Shown: in pieces, positions 1 through 11,825 of the stretch | Layout: the number at the start of each line of letters is the position of its first letter | Numbering within the stretch: position 1 is the first letter of the stretch | Assembly (NCBI RefSeq): GCF_035046505.1 | Contig: NC_089830.1 | Location: forward strand, 20,994,379-21,058,378 | DNA: 64,000 nt | Source of the DNA: Tiliqua scincoides | Lineage: Eukaryota > Chordata > Lepidosauria > Squamata > Scincidae | Reading direction: 5' to 3' | Position numbers and translations under genes: made by a program | Notes under the pieces: model-generated | Told to the model about the DNA's origin: nothing | Seen by the model: the letters and a program-made list of their open reading frames with translations, nothing else | The model's database searches: none

Positions 1-339
1 AGCCAGGGAGTGGAGGCTACTTGATGGGCACTACTCCCTCGCCCAAATGCTGCCTAAATTGGAGGCTGCCTCAGTTGGTCTCATTTGTAGGTTGCCCTTC
101 ATTCTTTCACATCTTCATAGAAGAGTAGTCATGCCATTTGGAGCAGGCCGGACACCGGCTTAATCTTGGTCACCTAGATCTTTCTGAATTGTCTTATCTT
201 CCTCTCTAAAGTAGACAGCACATATGTGTAAGTCTTCCAGCAGTATTTGTTTCTAAATGAAAAGCAAGTTGGGGGAGATCCTATACATGCACACAGCCTT
301 TATCTTCTGATTGTGAGTTCCAGTCACAATCAATTCCCT

Positions 340-399
<60 letters not shown>

Positions 400-1239
400 T
401 TCATGGGGAGGGAATCACAGCAAAGGGGAAGCAACCAACAGGTGTGGTGTCTGCCATTACTCTATCCAAAACTGCAGGGTTTTCTGTGTTTCTTTAAGAC
501 AGGAACCTTGGCTAACTCCAAGATGGAATAGTTTGCCCTAAACAGGATAGTGACCAAAATTAAATCACAAAGGTAAAAGTATGCTCTTCTCAAACTCTCC
601 AGCAGGTGGCGGCCAGTTGCAGCTGCTGCCAGGCTTGGTCTCCTTGAGTGAGGCTGTCCTGACAGGCAACTCACCCTACAGAGGCTATGAATGCTGAAGC
701 ATGCAGTTTGCAAGCTGGCCACAAGAGGGACAGCTCCCTGTCACATGGCAGGTTGCGTGACCAAGCTCTGCAAAGAACTCAATGGAAGGGTTGCAGCTCC
801 TGGAGGCCACGGAGGACAACACAGCCCACGGAGGTCTTCTTAGTCCAGGGACAACAGATGCTTCTGAATGGGAAAGCAAGAGTCTTTATGTATGGCTCTG
901 AGCGTCGTCGACAGCTACAACACAGAGGCACAAAGCTCATTCTTACCCTTTGGTGTGCATGTGCATGCTTTTTTCCTTGGTCATATATTTCTTCTATGGC
1001 AAAAAGTGCGCGCAAGCTAAGGTCCAGCTTAAAAACAAGCAGCTGAAAAGATTTTTGTGTCTGGTATTTGGTATAAGATAGTCCTTGCTGTTCTGATCAC
1101 TTCCACACAAAATAATTATATCTGACAATATTCCATAGCTGGCTGTGGTAGTTCGTAGCAGTCAAACTGGATAGATGGCAAGCAGCAATATAAGCACCTG
1201 CGGACATGTGGGCCTGGGAGATGCTCCCTTGCTGTCTGT
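1..1239. other. Intergenic, no gene recognised
   Basis: Apart from the microsatellite at 339-394 I see no coding exon, RNA gene or clear repeat. Short open frames are at the chance level. Confidence 0.5.
339..394. repeat. (TG)n(AG)n microsatellite
   Basis: About 24 bp of TG followed by about 31 bp of AG without interruption. Confidence 0.95.
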
Positions 1240-3175
1240 ACAACATTAAGGGGAATAATAAAAGCTTCTTCAAATATGTTAGAAGCAGGAAACCTGCCAG
1301 AGAAGCGGTTGGCCCTCTGGATGGTGAGGGAGGGAAAGGGGAGATAAAAGGAGACTTAGAGATGGCAGAGAAATTAAATGAGTTCTTTGCATCTGTCTTC
1401 ACGGCAGAAGACCTCGGGCAGATACCGCTGCCCGAACGGCCCCTCCTAATCGAGGAGTTAAGTCAGATAGAGGTTAAAAGAGAAGATGTTTCAGACCTCA
1501 TTGATAAATTAAAGATCAATAAGTCACCGGGCCCTGATGGCATCCACCCAAGAGTTATTAAGGAATTGAAGAATGAAGTTGCAGATCTCTTGACTAAGGT
1601 ATGCAACTTGTCCCTCAAAATGGCCATGGTGCCAGAAGATTGGAGGATAGCAAATGTCACGCCTATTTTTAAAAAGGGAAAGAGGGGGGACCCGGGAAAC
1701 CATAGGCCAGTCAGCCTAACATCCATACCGGGTAAGATGGTGGAATGCCTCATCAAAGATAGGATCTCAAAACACAGACAAACAGGCCTTGCTGAGGGAG
1801 AGTCAGCATGGCTTCTGAAGGGTAAGTCTTGCCTCACGAACCTTATAGAATTTTTTGAAAAGGTCAACAGGCATGTGGATGTGGGAGAACCCGTGGACAT
1901 TATATATCTGGACTTTCAGAAGGCATTTGACACGGTCCCTTACCAAAGGCTACTGAAAAAACTCCACAGTCAGGGAATTAGAGGACAGGTCCTCTCGTGG
2001 ATTGAGAACTGGTTGGAGGCCAGGAAGCAGAGAGTGGGTGTCAATGGGCAATTTTCACAATGGAGAGAGGTGAAAAGCGATGTGCCCCAAGGATCTGTCC
2101 TGGGACCGGTGCTTTTCAACCTCTTCATAAATGACCTGGAGACAGGGTTGAGCAGTGAAGTGGCTAAGTTTGCAGACGACACCAAACTTTTCCGAGTGGT
2201 CAAGACCAGAAGTGATTGTGAGGAGCTCCAGAAGGATCTCTCCAGACTGGCAGAATGGGCAGCAAAATGGCAGATGCGCTTCAATGTCAGTAAGTGTAAA
2301 GTCATGCACATTGGGGCAAAAAATCAAAACTTTAGATATAGGCTGATGGGTTCTGAGCTGTCTGTGACAGATCAGGAGAGAAATCTTGGGGGGGTGGTGG
2401 ACAGGTCGATGAAAGTGTCGACCCAATGTGCGGCGGCAGTGAAGAAGGCCAATTCTATGCTTGGGATCATTAGGAAGGGTATTGAGAACAAAACGGCTAG
2501 TATTATAATGCCGTTGTACAAATCTATGGTAAGGCCACACCTGGAGTATTGTGTCCAGTTCTGGTCGCCGCATCTCAAAAAAGAGTGGAAATGGAAAAGG
2601 TGCAAAAGAGAGCGACTAAGATGATTACGGGGCTGGGGCACCTTCCTTATGAGGAAAGGCTATGGCGTTTGGGCCTCTTCAGCCTAGAAAAGAGGCGCCT
2701 GAGGGGGGACATGATTGAGACAGACAAAATTATGCAGGGAATGGACAGAGTAGATAGGGAGATGTTCTTTACACTCTCACATAATACCAGAACCAGGGGA
2801 CATCCACTAAAATTGAGTATTGGGCGGGTTAGGACAGACAAAAGAAAATATTTCTTTACTCAGCGTGTGGTCGGTCTGTGGAACTCCTTGCCACAGGATG
2901 TGGTGCTGGCGTCTAGCCTAGACGCCTTTAAAAGGGGATTGGACAAGTTTCTGGAGGAAAAATCCATTATGGGTTACAAGCCATGATGTGTATGCGCAAC
3001 CTCCTGATTTTAGAAATGGGTTATGTCAGAATGCCAGATGCAAGGGAGGGCACCAGGATGAGGTCTCTTGTTATCTGGTGTGCTCCCTGGGGCATTTGGT
3101 GGGCCGCTGTGAGATCCAGGAAGCTGGATAGATGGGCCTATGGCCTGATCCAGTGGGGCTGTCTTATGTATGTTA
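1240..3175 (+). mobile_element. CR1-like non-LTR retrotransposon, 5' truncated, reverse transcriptase region
   Basis: A nearly continuous reading frame encodes the linker after the endonuclease (NNKSFFKYVRSRKPAREAVG), the whole reverse transcriptase (SPGPDGIHPRVIKEL, YLDFQKAFDTVP, PQGSVLGPVLFNLFINDL, catalytic FADDTKLF) and the C-terminus ending [12 protein letters not shown]...MGYKP. A missing base near 2584 shifts the frame once. The endonuclease part is absent. The 3' UTR ends near 3175 at a TTATG-type tail. Six shorter copies of the same family lie in this window. Clade is given as CR1-like (CR1/L2/Rex group) because I could not search a library. Confidence 0.9.
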
Positions 3176-3773
3176 TGTACAAATCAATACTGCTGATTCA
3201 TACCTACAAGGGTAATAGATCTTACTTGCAGGCAGTCATCCCTTGGGTAGGGCAACTAGGGTGACTGCCCCAACCCAAGCACTTCCATGATCAATACATG
3301 GTTACAAGGGGAGGGAGTGCTGCAGATTAGTTGTACTGTTCTGTGTGCCTGCACCCTTCTAGAAACAGCTCTGCTTGCAAAAGCACAATAGGTTTGGTTT
3401 TGAAATTGCTGGCCGAACTTAATCCTGATGGCTTATTTCTATTTTGGGCTGACTTTTCTAGAACAAAACATCACGAGGCCCCGATGATGTTTCTAGAACA
3501 AAGCATCACCTCTTCCCTGCATCCTTCCTGAATTATTTAAAATGCTGAGTCACTCAAATCCAGGTCAGTCAGGAGATGGGCAACGAGTAGGCCTGTAACC
3601 TGCAGAATTGGATGCAACGTGACATGAGAGTGTGGGCCTCTTGGACATGATTTTGTACAGAATCTCCCCTCTCTGTCTCTGGGCATATGCTGTTTGTAGC
3701 GGCTCTTCATTCCAAATCCATAAGGCTCTTGGGATTTATAGTTCTGAACAAAGTGTAAATCTCTACCATATAA

Positions 3774-4222
3774 CAGTGCTTCTCAAACTGGGTTGGGACC
3801 CACTAGGTGGGTCATGAGCCAATTTCAGGTGGATTCCCATTCATTTCAATATTTTGTTTTTAATAGACTTGATGCTACCATGGCATGTGATTGTACGTAT
3901 TTGGGGAAATGTTACAGTTCTGTACTTTTAACAGGTTATGTATATGCTTTTAACATAGTTTATTTTTGAAATATTAAGACTTGATGCTGCCATGGTATGT
4001 GACTGCATTTGGGGAAATGTTATACACCCATACTTTAAACAGGCTATTATATATATGCTTTCAACAATGATAGTCCATGGGATTGCCTCCTGGGTAAGTG
4101 TGAGTAGGATAGCAGCCTAGGATTGTTAAAAACGTTACTGCTTGATGATGTCACTTCCGGTCATGACATCACTTCTGGTGGGTCCTGCCAGATTCTCATT
4201 CTAAAAAGTGGGTCCCCGTACT
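3774..4222 (-). mobile_element. hAT-type non-autonomous transposon, one end lost
   Basis: Left end CAGTGCTTCTCAAACTGGG; body shared in reverse orientation with 60344-60836 (ATGACATCACTTCTGGTGGG). The far terminus is replaced by the LINE at 4226. Confidence 0.75.
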
Positions 4223-4225
4223 ATG

Positions 4226-4815
4226 TATTGGCAACCTTCAGTCTCAAAAGACTATGGTATCGCGCTCTGAAAGGTGGTTCTGGAACAGCGTCTAGTGTGG
4301 CTGAAAAGGCCGATTTGGGAGTGACAATCCCTTCCACACCGGGAGCAAGTGCAGTCTGTCCCTGGTCTGTCTCCCTGGCTATGGGCCTTCCTTCTTTGTC
4401 TCAGTGTGTTGGGCAAGTGCCTCTTCAAACCGGGAAAGGCCATGCTGCACAGCCTGCCTCCAAGCGGGCCGCTCAGAGGCCAGGGTTTCCCACTTGTTGA
4501 GGTCCATCCCTAAGGCCTTCAGATCCCTCTTGCAGATGTCCTTGTATCGCAGCTGTGGTCTACCTGTAGGGCGCTTTCCTTGCACGAGTTCTCCATAGAG
4601 GAGATCCTTTGGGATCCGGCCATCATCCATTCTCACAACATGACCTAGCCAACGCAGGCGTCTCTGTTTCAGCAGTGAATACACGCTAGGGATTCCAGCA
4701 CGTTCCAGGACTGTGTTGTTTGGAACTTTGTCCTGCCAGGTGATGCCGAGGATGCGTCGGAGGCAGTGCATGTGGAAAGTGCTCAGTTTCCTCTCCTGTT
4801 GTGAGCAAAGAGTCC
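4226..4815 (-). mobile_element. Zinc-finger LINE (clade unresolved), 3' part
   Basis: Minus strand encodes the C-terminal part of a LINE protein: LRRILGITWQDKVPNNTVLE, then [20 protein letters not shown], a Lys/Arg-rich stretch, and a terminal finger of the form CxxCGRDCHS..H..RC. The 3' end is CTGAAGGTTGCCAA. It truncates a hAT copy at 4222. Endonuclease and most of the reverse transcriptase are missing. I do not assign the clade. Confidence 0.85.
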
Positions 4816-6285
4816 ATTGTGAGCGAAGACGCCCTGTTGTGAGCGAAGACTTCTCCATTATTTCATGTTTGTTCTGAATTTTATACAGCACCTGGTGCAG
4901 TGAGTGTATGCAACAACAATTTATGTGTTTCCCTCTTTCTCCTTTGTTTTTTCAATGTGTGTGGATGCTTCTCTTCACTCTTGATGTGACTGTACCCACC
5001 CTTGGCTGTGTCAAGGTTCTTGGGGTGTGGTGATTCACCGATGCTCCTATGTGCTCCTGCGTGGTGGGGGAAACGCATGATGCAAAAGAATCGTGGACAA
5101 CTGTTTGCGCTGTCAGAGACAGATAAAACATCACAAAGAAGCAATGTCCTCATTGGTAAGGGGGAGCCCTGGGCAAAGGCCTTTCCTGAGCCTAAAGGAG
5201 ATGTTGGGTTTGAACCAAGATCTTATGCATATAAAAACATGCATGTGACCTTTTGGAAGGTCAGCTCATTCTTGAGACTAATAGAGATCAGTCTTCAAAC
5301 AGATGAGGGGGGACACCTTTTATCAGCCACCTTGCCATTGCTACTTCTCCTCCCTCCCCATGAGCTGAAGTCGCCAAAGAAGCATGGAGCGTAATCTCCA
5401 GCACTCCTCTCCTCTGCACTTCCTGTTCCAAGCCAGAGGCTGGCGTGAATGCATTTGACAGGCTGCCTTGGGTGCCAGGTCGTAACAGGTCAACTCATTA
5501 ATTCCTCAAGCCCCATCTGACCTGCACTGACAGCTGTGGTCCAGATCTCTGTTGAGAGAGCTCTTTTCCCAGCCCCAGACTCAGAATCCTTCTAACTAGA
5601 GATGCCAGGGGTTGAACCTATGGCCCTTTGCAGAAAGGCACATGTGCCCCCTGCTACCTGTTGGCTCTCATGAATGTGAAGCTGCTGAGTTATGGAGTCA
5701 GACCATTGCACCGTTGAGCCCCAGTCTCTAACTAAACACAGGTCTTTCTCCTCCCCCACCCCTGTGTCTCTCTTGCACGCTCCACTGGAGAGATCCTGAT
5801 GAATTATTTTTAGTCTGGCTTCACCGCTGCCCCAGGCTTGCTGACCAAACTGCGGCAGAATGCTGCCTAGACAAAAACGTATCAACAAAACTCCAGCTGA
5901 ACCTGCCCCTTTCCCCAGCTGCATGTGGGGCAGGTGAAGGGAGGGTTGTGCACCATTTCCAAAGACTGCACTTTTGAAGCAAATTCACTAAGGCAGGGGA
6001 GGATGGGCTGTCTGAGTAGCTGCCGCACCAGGCGCCTTGTCACATGGCAGGCCCATGCATTAATGATGCGCATGGATTGCCCTGTGATCTCCATCTCATC
6101 TGCTGGGCAGCGGAAGGTGTGGTGCTTTGAATTCAATGGTGATCCGGGTGTGCTTATCCCGGGCAGAGGAGATCCTGTTCAGCTGTGAAGTTGGTTGCAG
6201 GGCTTTGAATAGCTCACTACACCTGTTCTCAGGCTGCCTTTAGAATGAGTGCACTCATAGGGGGGGAGAGCTGTGTGTGTTACAG
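4816..6285. other. Intergenic, no gene recognised
   Basis: No conserved protein, splice-bounded exon or recognisable transposon end was seen. Open frames are short and compositionally ordinary. Confidence 0.45.
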
Positions 6286-6364
6286 GGGCGGCATCACAGT
6301 ACAGGGCCTGCTTTGCATGCAGAAAGCCTGAGGTTTGATCCTGTGCATCTCTAGGAAGCTCCCT
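6286..6364 (+). mobile_element. tRNA-Ala-like SINE fragment
   Basis: CTGCTTTGCATGCAGAAAGC followed by GAGGTTTGATCCTGTGCATC resembles an alanine tRNA anticodon arm and T arm. It is too altered to be a working tRNA. Related copies at 8735 and 25915. Confidence 0.6.
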
Positions 6365-6621
6365 TGCCTAAAACCTTGTGTAGGCAACATTATCCTAGCC
6401 AGGCAAGGGCTGGATTTAGCAGAAGTAGTTTTCTATTTATTTACTTACAAATTTATATCCTGCTTTATCTCCCATGTGGGCATTCAAAATACTTGCTTTC
6501 ACTCACTGTTTTCTATCTATCTCACTGCTTGTATCAATGCAAACAGAACATAAATAAGGGGGGAAAGCACAGCAAAAACCAGGAATGTCAGGTGGTAGGA
6601 AGTAGGCTAGAACCAGCATGG

Positions 6622-6815
6622 TAGTGATTCAAGAGTCAAAGCTGGAAGATCCAGGTTCAAATCCCCACTCAGCCATGAAGCTTTCTGGGTGACCTTGGGC
6701 CAGTCACTGTCTGCCTCACCCGCCTCACAGGGTTGTTGTGAGGGCAAGGGAAGAACTATGTACACCACCCTGAGCTCCTTGCAGGAAGGGCAGTATAAAA
6801 TGTGAAAAAAAACCA
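6622..6815 (+). mobile_element. Sauria-type tRNA-derived SINE
   Basis: Contains GGTTCAAATCCCCACTCAGC (B-box), TGACCTTGGGCCAGTCACTG and CTCACAGGGTTGTTGTGAGG, phrases that recur at 9754, 20575, 36156, 42124 and 62315. Family name is from memory. Confidence 0.75.
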
Positions 6816-7603
6816 GTCACCACCCACCCTTTGGCATGACAGTTCCATTTGTCAGTTCCCATCAGCCCTGAATGTCTTGCGCTTTGTTAAAGAAGGTGGG
6901 AGAGGTGTGTGATTGTCCCAGTGAGAGGGGAAAGTGCTCATGCACTTTCATGTTGAGTGCATGAGCCGTGAAGGTAAGGCCTTTTCCAAGAGATGGGGTG
7001 GGGGAGAGCAGCTGCTCTGGCTTCCCGCTATGCCCCCCTCCTCCTCCTCTCGTCTCATGCATTATTAACAGCTCGATAGTGCTGGCTCATCTCTGGAGGT
7101 GACGTCAGCAAGCTCGAGCTTCTCGGGCTCCCTCCTCCCGTGGGTGAGAGACTGAGGAAAGCAGCTCATGTTAGCTAGTGACACAGAGAGACCAAAAAAC
7201 ACTTGGAAGAATTCCTGCAAAGCCCATCTGCCTCTGTATCAAGACCACCATTCCTCAGGGTTTGCTTTCCTCCCCCTGCCATCTTTCCAGAACATTTTTA
7301 TTCATTCCATTTATCCCCGTGAGCTCAGAGACCCTCACAGCATCCTTTCTATACACTGGGAGATATGTTGTCGTTACAGCACATGTGGATGGGGGCCCAC
7401 CTACCCGTTTGAAGTGCATTGTTGATTCCCCCGCCTGTTGGGGTAGTACACTGCATATTCCAGTTTGGTGTCTGTGTGTGGAGTCCACCTGGAGCAAAGC
7501 ACCTGGATTGAGAAGACATGTTGACAAAGTAGTCTTCCCAGGTGTATTCCAAGGGCAGTGGGCTGCTTGTGCAACGTGCCTTCTTTGTGCGCAAAGTGCC
7601 ATG

Positions 7604-7936
7604 AGAACATAAGAAGAGCCCTGGTGGATCAGGCCAGAGGCCCATCTAGTCCAGCTACCTGGGTCTCACAGTGGTCCTCCAGATGCATCAGGCAGCACAC
7701 AAGAGGCCTCATCCTGTGCCCCTCCCTTGCATCTGGCATTCAGAGATAGCCCACTTCTAAAACCAGGAGGTTGCATATACCCATCATGGCCTGTAACCTG
7801 TGATGGACTTTTCCTCCCTAAATATGCCCAATCCTCTTTTAAAGGCATCTAGGCCAGGTGTCATCACCACATCTTGTGGCAAGGAGTTCCACAGATTAAT
7901 TACACCCCGGGTAAAGTAATATTTTCTTGTAATTAA
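7604..7936 (-). mobile_element. CR1-like LINE, 3' end fragment
   Basis: Minus strand carries the family's C-terminal [20 protein letters not shown] and the 3' UTR with the ACTAGATGGGCC-type motif. The right edge meets a plus-strand copy of the zinc-finger LINE at about 7937. Confidence 0.85.
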
Positions 7937-8222
7937 GTGGGAAACCCTGGCCTCTGAGCGGCCCGCTTGGAGGCAGGCTGTGCAACATGGCCTTTCCCAG
8001 TTTGAAGAGACACTTGGCCAACAGTCTGAGGCTAAGAGGCAAAGAAGGAAGGCCCATAGCCAGGGAGACAGGCCAGGGACAGACTGCACTTGCTCCTGGT
8101 GTGGAAGGGATTGTCACTCCCGAATCGGCCTTTTCAGCCACACTAGACGCTGTTCCAGAACCACCTTTCAGAGCGCGATACCATAGTCTTTCGAGACTGA
8201 AGGTTGCCAACTAACTAACTAT
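7937..8222 (+). mobile_element. Zinc-finger LINE, 3' fragment
   Basis: Reads [20 protein letters not shown], then the CxxCGRDCHS finger, and ends CTGAAGGTTGCCAACTAACTAACTA, so the 3' tail is a short ACTA repeat. Confidence 0.85.
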
Positions 8223-8734
8223 GGGTGTGTTTCAATCTATGTTAGTATTACTCTGACATCGGGGGTGTGGCTGCCATGAGTTTATGTGTAAGATGGCATC
8301 CTTCAGCTCCTCCCTGGACTGTCTTTGGCCTGTCCCCACACTGGCTTGAGGTTTGTGCTGGCTAGAGGTGGTAGTCATACTAGTGTGGAGTTCAGCTGGT
8401 GTCTGAGGGTGCTTCTGCTGGTGTCCAAACCCAAGGGGCATATCCTTTGCTGCTTGGACTGAGATGTTTAAAGTGAGAGTTGCATTGTCAATTGCATGCC
8501 AGACATTTCTTTGACCTGCAGAAGAGAAGGATGTGCGGCAAGACTAATACCCCACCTTTAACTTCTTCCCTGTTTGTATCTAGAAGCAGATACAAATGCG
8601 TTTTCGCACACCTGTTGAGAACAAACTTGCCACCAGACTGAATAACGGAGGGTCTTAATTTGCCCTGAGTTCTCTGACAGAAGGCTGTGGAGTGCCAGCA
8701 GGGATAATTCTGGGAAAGACCTTCTAGCATGGTG

Positions 8735-8890
8735 GGTCTGCAGAAGGTTCATTGACTGCAGAAGATTCCAGGTTCAATCCCCAGCATCTCCAGGAAGGAC
8801 AGTGAAAAATCCCTTTCTGAAACTGTTGCTACCAGCCTGTGCTGCCAGAATGGACTGAGATGGACAAGGTTCTGTAGGGCAGCTTCCTAA
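8735..8890 (+). mobile_element. tRNA-Ala-like SINE
   Basis: AGGTTCAATCCCCAGCATCT (B box), then a body ending GGGCAGCTTCCTAA. The body is shared with 25915. Confidence 0.65.
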
Positions 8891-9009
8891 TCATAGCAAT
8901 CACTAACTGCTGAACACTGACTCAAAGTATTGTTTTTCTTAGAGGCAGGTCTTTTGTTTTTTGAATGATCACTGAACTGCACTAAACAACGATTTACATG
9001 TTTGTAGAT

Positions 9010-9573
9010 CAGTGGTTCCCAGTTTTTAGGAGTCCACAGAACACTGAGGCAAGAATTTGAATCATTGTGGACCACATGCAGTGCCAGTTGTGGGTGGTCT
9101 GTTTTCCGCCCTGTCTGGTAGTATGTGGGGAAGCATTTCCCAAGTGGGCACTCCCCCACGGACCACCAGAGAGGGTGGAGAACAGACTGCCCATTGCCAT
9201 AGCCTTTGATGTCTCCACTGTCTCTAGTGGTCCATGGGGAAGCATCTCCCAAGTGAGCACAACCCCATAGACTACCAGAAAGAGTGGAGAATGGACCATC
9301 CGCACCCGAACAGTGACCTCTCTGGTGGTCCATGAGGGAGCACTTGCTTGGAAAGGCACTGGACATTGTCAAAGGTGATTTTTTTTTCCTGAGACCTCAT
9401 AGACCATGAGGGTCTTGTGGACCACCACGCCATCTGGAGTGAGTTGCAAGTGAGGCGAAGGGAGTGGGGGGATGCTGTGGGTAGGAGACAAGGGCAGCTT
9501 GTTGGGATGAGGGGGGGAGGTTGAGGAGGGGGGGCTGTGGCTGGTCCACATGACCACAAGTTGGGAACCAGTG
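9010..9573. mobile_element. hAT-type non-autonomous transposon
   Basis: Terminal inverted repeats CAGTGGTTCCCA and TGGGAACCAGTG. Flanks TTGTAGAT (9002-9009) and TTGTGAAT (9574-9581) are a likely worn 8-bp duplication. Inside, GTGGGGAAGCATYTCCCAAG-like phrases repeat. The stretch 9431-9545 is also found at 10299-10408. Confidence 0.75.
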
Positions 9574-9753
9574 TTGTGAATGAATGGACATATTTTTGGT
9601 TTGTAAAAACGTTGACTTGTAAATAAAGTGCAATATTTAATGATGCAATTATTTCTATGCTATTTATTTCTATATTGCTAAATCTGTTCAGGTCATGTTT
9701 TTGTTCTCTGTGGGGAACAACTAGGAAAATGCATACAGTATAGAATCAGTTTG

Positions 9754-9870
9754 GGGAAATGGCCTACCTCGCAGGGTTGTTGTGAGATAAAAAGGGGGGA
9801 GGAAGGAACTATGTACACCACACTGAGCTTCTTGGAGGGAGGGAGGGAGGAAGAAATGTGGAAAAAAAAA
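9754..9870 (+). mobile_element. Sauria-type SINE, 3' part
   Basis: CTCGCAGGGTTGTTGTGAGA, then ACTATGTACACCACACTGAG and an A-rich end. The tRNA-like head is missing. Confidence 0.7.
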
Positions 9871-10034
9871 TAAAAAGGAAAAAAATTGATCTGATCATTT
9901 TCCCCCCTTTTATTTATTATTTATTGCAGCTTTAAAAAAGAGAGTAGGGAAAAACCACAGTTCCCAGAAGCCCCCGCGCGTCCCTCCATTTTGCTCCCTG
10001 ACCCACCTGTGCAGAGATGCAGCAGGTGCCTGGA

Positions 10035-10316
10035 ATAAAGGATGCTCGAGCTGCGTACTGCGCATGCGTGCCAGAAAGCGGCAGCCGTTGTAGGGTACCA
10101 GATTGTCGCGCCGGCTGCGCCCAAGACAACCTTCGTCTTGCGCATGCGCGCGGCCGCGGCTAGGCAAAGAGGGCTCGTGCCGCTTGGAACAATCGAGGGG
10201 GCGTGTCTGTTCGGAGGAGGCGGCGGGGATTGGTCGTTGCCTGGCAGTCGGGGGGTATATAAGGCACTACCCAGCCGTTGCTCGTTTCCTTCGACGCTGT
10301 CTGGAGTGAGTGGCAG
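10035..10316 (+). promoter_or_regulatory. CpG-rich TATA promoter, probably of GAPDHS
   Basis: This is the most CpG-dense stretch of the left third. It contains two NRF1-like sites (TGCGCATGCGTG at 10059-10070 and CGCATGCGCG starting 10141), an inverted CCAAT box (ATTGG, 10229-10233) and a TATA box (TATATAAG, 10256-10263). Transcription would start near 10285-10292. Two donor-like sequences follow at 10306 (GTGAGT) and 10317 (GTGAGG). The next plus-strand gene is GAPDHS, 5.4 kb downstream, with a good acceptor at 15657, so a non-coding first exon of roughly 20-30 nt is likely. No other gene is seen between, but assignment to GAPDHS is inference. Confidence 0.6.
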
Positions 10317-10699
10317 GTGAGGATAGGGGGGGTGCTGTGGGGAGGAGGCAAGGGGAGCTTCTTGGGACGAGGGGGGAGCTTGAGAAGGGGGTCCTGTGGT
10401 TGGTTAAGAGGCTCCCCCCTTGCAGAGGTGACTGTAAGGTGGAGGGGGGGCACAATAATAATAATAATTTTATTTTTACCCCCCTTTATTTTTACCACCC
10501 CCCACAAGAAGGACCTCCATAAGCAGTGCTAGGAGGCTGGTCTTGTGGCGGGGGGGTGTATGTGGGGTGGGGCTTAAGCCCCCAGACCCTGTGGGTTGGG
10601 GGCAGTGTTGGAATCGGGAGCATTATGGCCTTGCAAACCTGGGGGCAACCTTTCCCCAGCATTGGGATGTGGGGAAAGGCAGCCCCCCCAGTGGGGTGG

Positions 10700-10890
10700 T
10701 GGGTTCAGGAAAGTGGGACCCCCTCTATGTGGCATGGGGGGTCCAGGAAAGTGAAACGGGGTCCAGCAAAATAGAACCCCCTTTATGTGGCGTGGGGAGG
10801 TTCAGGAAAGTGGAACCCCTTGATTTGGGGTCCAGGAAAGTGGAATGGGGGTCCAGGAAAGTGAGACCCCTTTCCTGGACCCCCACCTGG
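10700..10890 (+). repeat. Minisatellite in the putative first GAPDHS intron
   Basis: Eight or so imperfect units built on GGGGTCCAGGAAAGTGGAAC, 20-50 bp apart. Begins about 400 bp after the CpG promoter. Confidence 0.75.
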
Positions 10891-10974
10891 GAAGGTACTG
10901 GTTTGGCTGTCACCTGCAGAAAGGTAATGGGGTGTGTGTGTATTGGGATTTGTGGCTGAACAACTCCCTAGTTC

Positions 10975-11445
10975 AGTGATTTTCAACTTTTTTCATCTTG
11001 CGGCACACTGACTGGCACTAAAATTGTCAAGGCATACCATCAGGTTCTTGATTGTTGACACCATGCTGCCAGTGGGGAGGAGCCCATCCTCCCCATGGCC
11101 CTATTAATAAATGACCTTCCCCACATTCCTGTGGCACACTCATGGCACACCAATGTGCAGCGGCACAGTGGTTGAAAATATCTGCTGTAGTTGCTTTTGT
11201 CCCTCATTGGTCCTTCTAATAAATGACTTCTCCCCAAAAAAATTCCTGTAGCGCACCTGAGGACCACACAGAGCACACCACTGTACAGTGGTTGAAAATG
11301 GCTGCTGTAGTTGCTTTCATCCCCTATTGTCCTTACTAATAAATGACCCCCCCCCCACATTCCTGTGGTACACTTGTGGACTACTTGCAGCACACCAGTG
11401 TACCACAGTACAGTGGTTGAAAATGGCTGCTATAGTTGCTTTCAG
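10975..11445. mobile_element. hAT-type element with tandemly repeated right end
   Basis: Left end CAGTGATTTTCAACTTTTTT at 10975. The right-end module (CTTCTAATAAATGAC ... CACACC ... CAGTGGTTGAAAATGGCTGC) occurs three times at about 11100-11210, 11210-11320 and 11320-11440. A single short relative is at 50173-50275. Confidence 0.65.
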
Positions 11446-11574
11446 TACCTGGGTGGTTGACTTGGAGGGGGAGGGGTGTTGAGATTGGCAGATGGGCTGA
11501 GTGGCATGAGTCAACTGGCTAGCGGTGGGGGGTGGTGTTGTCTTCTGCAGTGCTAGTGATGGAGGGGGGAAGGT

Positions 11575-11825
11575 TTCATTACTTTTAACAATATTTATAT
11601 ACTGCTTTTCAACAAAAAGCTCACAAAGCAGTTTATAGAGATAATCAAATAACTAATGGCTCCCTGTCCCAAAAAGGCTCACAATCTGAAAAGATGCAAA
11701 AGCAGACAGCCATTAGAAAAGACACTGCTGGGTTGAGGAGGGCCAGTTACTCTCCCCCTGCTAAATAAGAGGCACACCCACTTGAAAAAGTGCCTCTTCA
11801 CCCAGTTAGCATGCTGATGAAGGTC
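11575..11825 (-). mobile_element. SINE/LINE 3' fragment with hairpin tail
   Basis: Plus strand begins ATTTATATACTGCTTTTCAAC and continues GGCTCCCTGTCCC and GGCTCACAATCTGA. Read on the minus strand it ends in the same AAACYGC...GCRGTATATAAAT tail as the SINEs at 40371. Two similar copies at 26680 and 29488. Confidence 0.7.
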
